From: Sipunculus nudus
Lineage: Eukaryota > Annelida > Sipuncula > Golfingiida > Sipunculidae
NCBI GenBank assembly: GCA_026874595.1
Contig: CM049308.1
Span: 49,216,124 to 49,280,123 of the forward strand
DNA length: 64,000 bases
Reading direction: 5' to 3'
Shown: positions 57,972 to 64,000 of the stretch, piece after piece
How positions within the stretch are numbered: position 1 is the first letter of the stretch
How the letters are laid out: the number at the start of each line of letters is the position of its first letter
The notes under the pieces: generated by a model
Told to the model about the DNA's origin: nothing
Databases searched by the model: none
Seen by the model: the letters and a program-made list of their open reading frames with translations, nothing else
Position numbers and translations under genes: made by a program

Positions 57972-59253
57972 AGATCAGCTGACTGTAAGTCAACTGAGGT
58001 ATAGGAATGGGGCTTTGTCCGTCATCCGTCTGTACGTCCGGCCGTCCATTAGCAGGGCACAAATCATAACACCTGGTCCTAGAAACTTCTAAGTGATCAT
58101 CCAGGGAGGTCAATTAAAAATTTCCTTGGAAACCTGAAATTAGGTCACTGCGACCTTTTTCCTTCGAGCTATGGGGCTTGAAAGTACCCCCCAGAATAGT
58201 AAAAAATTTGATACAAAACCTCCAATATCTTGATAATTAATGCAAGGTTTGTCATGAATCTTGACTTGAATATTGACCATGACTAGTTTTGTCAGTTCCT
58301 GAAACGTGGTGGTTTTCCTATTTTAACAAATATTTTTCTATTTATTTACTAAAAAATGACAACAATCATGTCAGTTTCTCAGCTGTCATTTCATCTGGGT
58401 TCCCAAAACCTGGTGTGTTTATTGATCACACGTGGATGACCTATAGTAATCACCCTGTCTGTCAGTCTGTCTGTTTGTATGTCTGTCTGTCTGTCTGTCT
58501 GTCTGTCAATCCGTCCATCCACACAAATTAGTTTCCAGATGATAACTCCAGTTAAGTTTTATATATATTGGTTTCAAACTTAACTTATAAATGGCCCACC
58601 ACTAAATTAAGAACCATGTTGATTTTGGGGTCCAACGGTCAAGGTGACAGGACCCATTTCTTTAAAAGGAATGTGTATGCATTTGAAGCCAAACTTTTCA
58701 TCGCAAACCTTCCATCTTCAAGATATTGCTAACCTGCCACTAAGGGAAAATTCTGTTTGATTTTTGGGTCAAAGGTCAAGGTCACAGGGCCAATCCATTC
58801 ACAAATTAGTTTATGGATGATAATTCTGCTTTGGATTGACAAACTAGCTTCAAACTTGATTTAATAATGACCAACCACATATGTAAATTCATTTTGATTT
58901 TCAGGGTCTAGCGATCTAAGTTGAATGTCACAGAAGCCACATCTTTAAAGGGATTGTTGATGCACTGTTAATCAAACCTTTCATCCTGAACTTTCCAACG
59001 TTCACACATGGCTTACTTGCCCAAAGTGAGGAAACCTGTAGAATTTGAGGTTATCTGGTCAGAGGTCAAGTTCACTTTTTAAAAGATTGTTACAATAATC
59101 CTAATGCTGCAAGTTCAAGGATATTAGGTTCTAAGATTTTTTGGTTACAAGGTCATTGGTTAAGGTCACAGGACTGTCATTCTGAAAAAATTTATTTCAA
59201 AATATCCTTATAGACAAATTCAACTGAGCATTGAGACCCATGGGTCCCTAGTT
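57972..59253 (+). mobile_element. Family A Helentron/HINE-like element nested in family B
   Basis: It begins TTTTTAGATCAGCTGACTGT and ends with a CAACTGAGCATTGA stretch, the palindrome GACCCATGGGTC and CCTAGTT. Contains a (TCTG)n tract (58455-58507) and AGGTCAAGGTCA clusters (58625, 58768, 59055). It is inserted in a T-rich site of a family B TTTGATATATC unit, so it is younger than that host copy. Confidence 0.6.
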
Positions 59254-59430
59254 GTGTTGTGTGCACCCATGCCAGAATTTCAGCAGTGATGTTTGTGTAA
59301 TTGTTTCTTATTCAAAATCTTTAGTACCTGCATTGTTCATATACATGAGAAGTCATGGTCCAGCATTGAAGCATCATACCTGGTGTATTTCCCAATGCAC
59401 AGGTTCGCATTAGGTCTGTAGGCCTTATTT
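59254..59430 (+). mobile_element. Family B element, part 3 with 3' end
   Basis: Resumes family B after the nested A copy and ends with CACAGGTT (59398-59405) and CGCATTAGGTCTGTAGGCC. The 3' CACAGGTT is the inverted complement of the 5' AACCTGTG at 44400-44407. Confidence 0.6.
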
Positions 59431-60168
59431 TATTTTTGAAAATACAGACAACAAACACATAAGTCTTATTATGTAGACATAATACAGCTTGTTGTCATCA
59501 TAACCCAAAGCTGGCCACTTAGTCTACTGGTCATTGACTGCCCTGACAGAAACAATTAAAGCTAAGACATATGGTAAATATAAGTATGCCCTTACAACTG
59601 TAAAACTAATTGCCCTATCCATTGATAATTTACAAAATTAAAATAGCTCCACTTGATGTAAATATATTACACTGAACATCAGTTTCTGTTACTGTTCAGT
59701 TTCAGCAAGTAAAACTAAGGTCTGGGGAGACAGGTACCTTGGAACATAAGGCTGACCCCAACTAAGTATAACTCAATACCAAACCTGACTGGTAGCTAGG
59801 GTTTTGTTGGCCACCATATAAAATAGCCAGGTTACACGGAGCATAGACAGGTCATTATGAGGTGTGTCAAACAGCATGTCCAGCGAGAGGTCATGTGATC
59901 TGTATGTCCACTAAGGGTCACCATTGTGTCCAGTGTGTTACCATGGTGATGGTCGATACAAGGTGGACAATATTGAGGGTCTTTTCAGTTATTGTGTGAC
60001 AACAAGCAGGAGCAAACACACATCAAGGATAATGGACTGGTCTCACATAACGCTGACCCAGGATAATAGACTGGTATCACATAATACATACCATACCAAC
60101 CAAGGAAATCTAGCCAGGGCTTGTATATGTCACAGTATGGAAATCCAGTTGAGTTAGGAATTCAACTA
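59431..60168. other. Unique intron segment
   Basis: No gene or element was recognised. A GGACTGGTCTCACATAA phrase is repeated once (near 60032 and 60068). Confidence 0.5.
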
Positions 60169-60956
60169 GTTGACATTGGAATATTCAAATTTACACTGGT
60201 TCACATTAGGATACCCAGAAGTCGACCAGTTCACTTTTGGATATCCAGAACTACACTAGTTTACTTTAGAAAATCTGAATATTTAATAAAGATGTTAATA
60301 AGTGAAACAATTTATTTTTAAATATCCTGAATTATGAAATACACTAGTCCTACATATGTCCCTATGATTTCCTGTTCACTTTAGAATATTCTGACCATAA
60401 ATAGATCTTAATTAGCAAGGTTTATTTATGTCATTGTTTTCACAATGTTACGGCAGTGAATCAATAAAGAAATGTTTTTATTCCTTTATCCCAAGTTATG
60501 AATGATTATATTTTTATATAAATAAAATATAAAAAGAGTACCTTTTATACATGTGTTCTTGTTTGTTACCCTTAAATATACATTCCCTAGCCTGTTTAAT
60601 TCCCTCATTTACGTATAGATTAATTTTAATATCTGTAATTTTTCACAGCTACTCAATGTCCTGATGTTAGCCCAGTATCATCATTCTGTCATTAAGTTAA
60701 CTGATATTCAGATATATTGTGTCCACTTAATAGAAAAAAAAATATATCTTAAAAATAAGGTTAAGATATTCTTAAATAGACTAGTGTTTTTTCAAGATAT
60801 TCCAAAATAAGCTGTTTCACTAAGTAACATCTAAACTAAAATAATCAAATATTCTAGGATAAACTAGTGTATTTCAGGATATCCCAAAGTGAACTAGTTG
60901 ACTTCTGGATATTCCAATGTGAGCCAGTGTACACTGGTATATTCCAATGTCAACTC
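60169..60956. repeat. Foldback repeat with arms of about 180 bp
   Basis: The left arm (60169-60350) and right arm (about 60780-60956) are inverted copies, roughly 75-80% alike by eye, separated by about 430 bp of AT-rich sequence. Each arm is built from diverged tandem units of about 30 bp, consensus TTCACTTTGGATATCCAGAA plus CACTAG. On transcription of the intron it could form a long imperfect RNA hairpin. Confidence 0.8.
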
Positions 60957-60960
60957 TGCA

Positions 60961-61763
60961 ACCCCCCCCCCCACCCCCCACAGGTTGCATAAACTAGATG
61001 AATGTTATATTTTCCCTATTTAATTCATTCTTATTCTTTATATTTGCTACATTATGGTTTTTGTATTGTAACACAAGGGGTTACAATGATTAAAGTACAC
61101 ATTTAATCATGCCCACAAAGTGATGTACCCTATAAAAGTGTGGAGCATTCCATTAATATATTTTGCCATGGATACCACTGGTTCACTCAATCAAGAAATT
61201 GAACAAACTTTCCTCAAATTTTATCTTTAGCTTATTTGGCCATATCTTTAAACTGTTATTTGATTATTCATTACATTTTAAATTTTTTTGTTTTCAGATT
61301 ATATATCCTTTCACATAACTTTTGGGTCCATAATATTTTCCCCCTTATTGCATGATTAAATGGTATCAGGCCACAAATTACATATATTACAGAGTACAAT
61401 ATATACTTATTAGATTCAGTTTTTGCTGATTTAAAAATATACAATTTTAATTTTTTATGGTATTTTATTTCAGTTTATAAATTAAATGTGTATTATTATA
61501 CAACAGCTCATCTCTACTTTCTGTCTTATTCTATATTTTACAGTTTTTCATATATTCCCAGTGGGAATTAAAACACTTATTACTTTTACTTAGTTGTAAT
61601 ACTGAATATCTTACAAATATTTGATCATAAGAGGCTCCTGCATCTTTGATGTAGTTCATAAAAGTGCACTTAGCTATTCAACTGATAATATATATAAAAA
61701 ACAGAGATAATAGAAATAAGTACAAACTTCTGCTGAGCGCCGTGACCAGTGGGTCCCTTGTTT
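60961..61763 (+). mobile_element. Family A 3' portion
   Basis: It opens with a C11 tract, then CATAAACTAGATGAATG and 'TAATCATGCCCACAAAGTG', matching 27371-27540. It ends TGCTGAGCGCCGTGACC...GGGTCCCTTGTT, the family A terminus. The 5' start is missing; the foldback lies directly at its left edge. Confidence 0.5.
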
Positions 61764-62147
61764 TCTAACTCCTTGAACCATCCACTAGCAGTCAGAGACA
61801 GTAAACATACCCATAAACAAAGTCTTTGCATGTGTGTGACTGTGTGTAATAAATATTTGTAACACAAAGCACAACTGTATGGTTGACTGCACATGGATAG
61901 GCCATAAAACAAAATTAAAAGACTGCAGTTTTATGTAAGAAATATTAATGTACGTATATAAAGCCATTACTGCCATATTTGGTATTTTGCCAAATCAACA
62001 AAAATAAAAGGAGTGATTTATTCATTGACCAGAGAAACCCATTTGGCACCAGGCTGTGGAGTTGAATATACACCATATAGCATGAAGTAGCATGGTTTAT
62101 CATCCTGTTCTCCTGATCTGCTGGTCATTCACCCCCATCAGATATCT
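61764..62147. other. Unique intron segment
   Basis: No gene or element was seen. Confidence 0.5.
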
Positions 62148-62186
62148 CTTGACCTTTGTTCTTGACCTTTGTCCTTGACCTTTGTC
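62148..62186. repeat. Three 13-bp copies of CTTGACCTTTGTC
   Basis: Three abutting copies, one base different. The reverse strand reads AAAGGTCAAG three times: a nuclear-receptor half-site with a 5' extension, as bound by monomeric NR5/FTZ-F1 or HNF4-type receptors. It lies 236 bp upstream of the second stomatin exon. Function is speculative. Confidence 0.8.
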
Positions 62187-62421
62187 TCTTGCCCTCTCTC
62201 AGTAATCACAAGTAAACTATTAGCTTAAGCTTTTTCTATGTGAACATTTTGTTACCCTTAGTTCTCATGTGACATTTTGACATTTGGCATTACTTCCTGT
62301 GACATATTACAAATGTACACATTTTGTCCTGGCTTTTTGTCAGTGTACATTTTGTCCCAGACTCGTATGTAGTAAATACATTACATTTTTGTACAGCTTG
62401 TGTTATTTGTCTTTGATTCAG

Positions 62422-62491
62422 ATTGTACAGGAGTATGAGAGAGCTGTTATATTCCGTCTTGGTCGTGTGTTACCAGGAGCCCGGGGGCCAG
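62422..62491 (+). CDS. Stomatin/MEC-2-like exon: start of SPFH domain
   Basis: This 70 nt exon begins in phase 0 and ends after the first base of a codon. The peptide IVQEYERAVIFRLGRVLPG plus ARGP(G) is the conserved beginning of the stomatin SPFH/PHB domain that follows the membrane hairpin (family pattern: cytoplasmic side, EYERA-I/V-IFRLGR, G-x-K/R-GPG). Splice sites are CAG at 62421 and G|GTAAGG at 62492. The phase and sequence join cleanly with the exon at 37483-37592. The loop before GPG is one residue shorter than in human stomatin or worm MEC-2 as I recall them. The next exon, expected to encode an FF-I-PC motif, was not found in the last 1.5 kb. The protein would act as an oligomeric, cholesterol-associated scaffold that modulates ion channels. 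Confidence 0.93.
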
Positions 62492-64000
62492 GTAAGGTTA
62501 ACACCCCTCTCATCTTATGTTTAGTCTACTATCCCATCATCACAGACAAAACTGGTAGATTAGTTGTAATAACATCCCTTGTACCAGAGAATCAGCTGTC
62601 CCAGGTCAGGTCAGTGGAGATCACATGGGCTGCCCTCTAGTGTGTATTTCAAACACTCTCAACCTTTGCAATGGGTAGCTGCAGGCTGATATCACATACA
62701 ACTTATAGGAAATCATTCTGTTTTCTTACAGATGGCAGAACACATTTTTTCTGAACTCAAATTTTCAGCATTAATTCATGATTACTTGTAAACTTGTATG
62801 ATTCATTTTTTACAGTTTAACAGTAATTTAAAGACTGATAAATGTATCAAACATGTAACTGTTCCAGAGGTGCCATCCTGTATTTTGCATTGGGTCAGAA
62901 TTATCATTAGTTTCTCCTTGTTGATAATAGATACCAGTGTCATTGCACATTTCTCACTTTAACGTCCGCTGCACTGTCTGCAGCTTGTGACAGAAGATTA
63001 ACTTGATCGTGAAAGTGTTGTTAATCCTATGTTGTTATTAAACACCCCTAACTTCATCAATTAAGGGTGCATGGTCTGATAAAAAAAAATTGTAACTTTT
63101 CTTCCTAGGAGTATGTCTCACTTTCATTTTGTTAATTAATGACTGCTGAGAACCCTGACCATTGGGCCAATGGTTAAAAAAATTTTAGATAGATTAACAA
63201 TGTTACTGTTATACATAATAAATGTGGCCTTTCTTTAATTAGAAGAATAAACAGGTGAGCTGTTGGTATATGTGTATTTGCACATTTTTACCAGCAGGAT
63301 GTAATATCCGTTAAACACAGAGTTACAGGAAGCTAGGGAAGTATTGATTGAGTGTGTTGTTAGTGCAGACCTGTCTCCACAGCATGATCAGAGGCCTGCC
63401 TGCAAATCAGTGTCCCTGGAGACAGTTTTAACACAGTCAGCCCCTGCCTCCAGCCTTATTTAACCAGTGTCAGGTTGCATGCTGGCTGTCTTTCTGCTGC
63501 AGTCACTGGGTCTCTACCTGAACACTATCATCAAACTTTAAATATGACAGATAACTTATCCCAGAACCCTGTACTATGACTTTTCGTTACAGGCTGCTAT
63601 GGCATATTCACTGGGGCGAGGTAATAATACCTGTTCTAGCTCAGGCGACTGAGAATTACAGGTCTCTTTGCACAGCTCAATTATTTAGGGCAGTTGCTCT
63701 GGTAAATACATGAGATTATAGGTCTATGCATTCAGCAACATAGCAACTTATCTCTCAGTATTTAAAAAAATAAATCAATATATTCATGCTGACCCTGACA
63801 TTTTCCTGGCATACTGGGGGCAGGCTTTGTTACTGTACATATGTTCATTTCAGGGACGTATACCATGTTTCAAAATGTCACATCTACTGCTGAATTTATA
63901 GATACAGAACAGAGAGAAATAATGTGCCCTGTGTATTTATGTGAGGGATAGCAACATTATATCTTGTTCCTCAGTACCTGTTATTTATGTCACACTCTGC
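62492..64000 (+). other. Start of next stomatin intron; no further exon seen
   Basis: Non-coding to the window end. One acceptor-donor pair flanks 28 nt at about 63595-63622 but does not encode stomatin sequence in the required phase. Confidence 0.6.

Larger units (their letters stand above)
37593..62421 (+). other. 24.8 kb intron of the stomatin-like gene
   Basis: Bounded by a GTAAGC donor and an ATTCAG acceptor. It hosts the antisense Ty3/gypsy element, at least two family A copies, the split family B copy, a family E copy, minisatellites and a foldback repeat. Transposable elements account for well over half of its length by my boundaries. No other sense-strand stomatin exon was seen inside it. 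Confidence 0.75.

Noticed and set aside
63595-63622. 28-nt microexon flanked by TTACAG and GTAATA
   Set aside because: In the phase required after 62491 it does not encode the expected FF-I-PC stomatin sequence.

Overview
The window looks like intron-rich, repeat-rich nuclear DNA from an invertebrate, most likely a lophotrochozoan and probably a bivalve mollusc. Evidence for this: AT-rich non-coding sequence, a stomatin/MEC-2-type gene with tiny exons and a very long intron, a tRNA-derived SINE, and many Helentron-like non-autonomous repeats of a style common in bivalves. The taxon is inferred, not proven. Nothing suggests prokaryotic DNA: no operons, and no long ORFs outside one retroelement.

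Host gene. Two plus-strand exons of a stomatin-family gene are recognisable: 37483-37592 (membrane hairpin) and 62422-62491 (start of the SPFH/PHB domain). They are separated by a 24.8 kb intron. The N-terminal exon(s) and the rest of the SPFH domain were not found and probably lie outside the window. Much or all of 1-37482 may be an upstream intron or 5' flank.

Retroelement. Antisense in the long intron sits a 10,243 bp Ty3/gypsy-class, retrovirus-like element (45350-55592). It has two 748 bp LTRs differing at about five sites, a 4 bp ATAA target duplication, PBS, PPT, TATA box, polyadenylation signal, gag, pol, a chromodomain and an 844-residue env. Gag, zinc knuckles, pol and chromodomain all share one reading frame but are divided by three in-frame stop codons, each at a domain boundary. 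Env is in another frame and has a good splice acceptor just upstream. This is the most interesting object in the window.

Repeats. Three structurally parallel Helentron/HINE-like families (called A, B and D here) occupy much of the rest. Each starts TTTTTAG, carries subterminal inverted repeats, ends in a short palindrome plus TTGTT, and holds internal tandem repeats. Family A: 13768-18193, 28884-31854, 37728-40194, 57972-59253 and fragments. Family B: 7370-8936 and 44395-59430, the latter split by the retroelement and by a nested A copy. Family D: 9775-12105, minus strand. A 12 bp palindrome, GGTGGCGCCACC, recurs across these otherwise different families. Family A/F cores carry 13 clusters of AGGTCA nuclear-receptor half-sites. 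Other items: a TA-flanked TIR element just upstream of the first stomatin exon (35888-37110), a minus-strand SINE (31028-31338), a foldback repeat (60169-60956), several minisatellites (46, 23, 31, 31 and about 360 bp units), and many long poly-G/C tracts.

No cellular RNA gene was identified. One possible minus-strand exon (42846-42960) is noted at low confidence. Coordinates of repeat edges are by eye; retroelement and exon coordinates were checked codon by codon.
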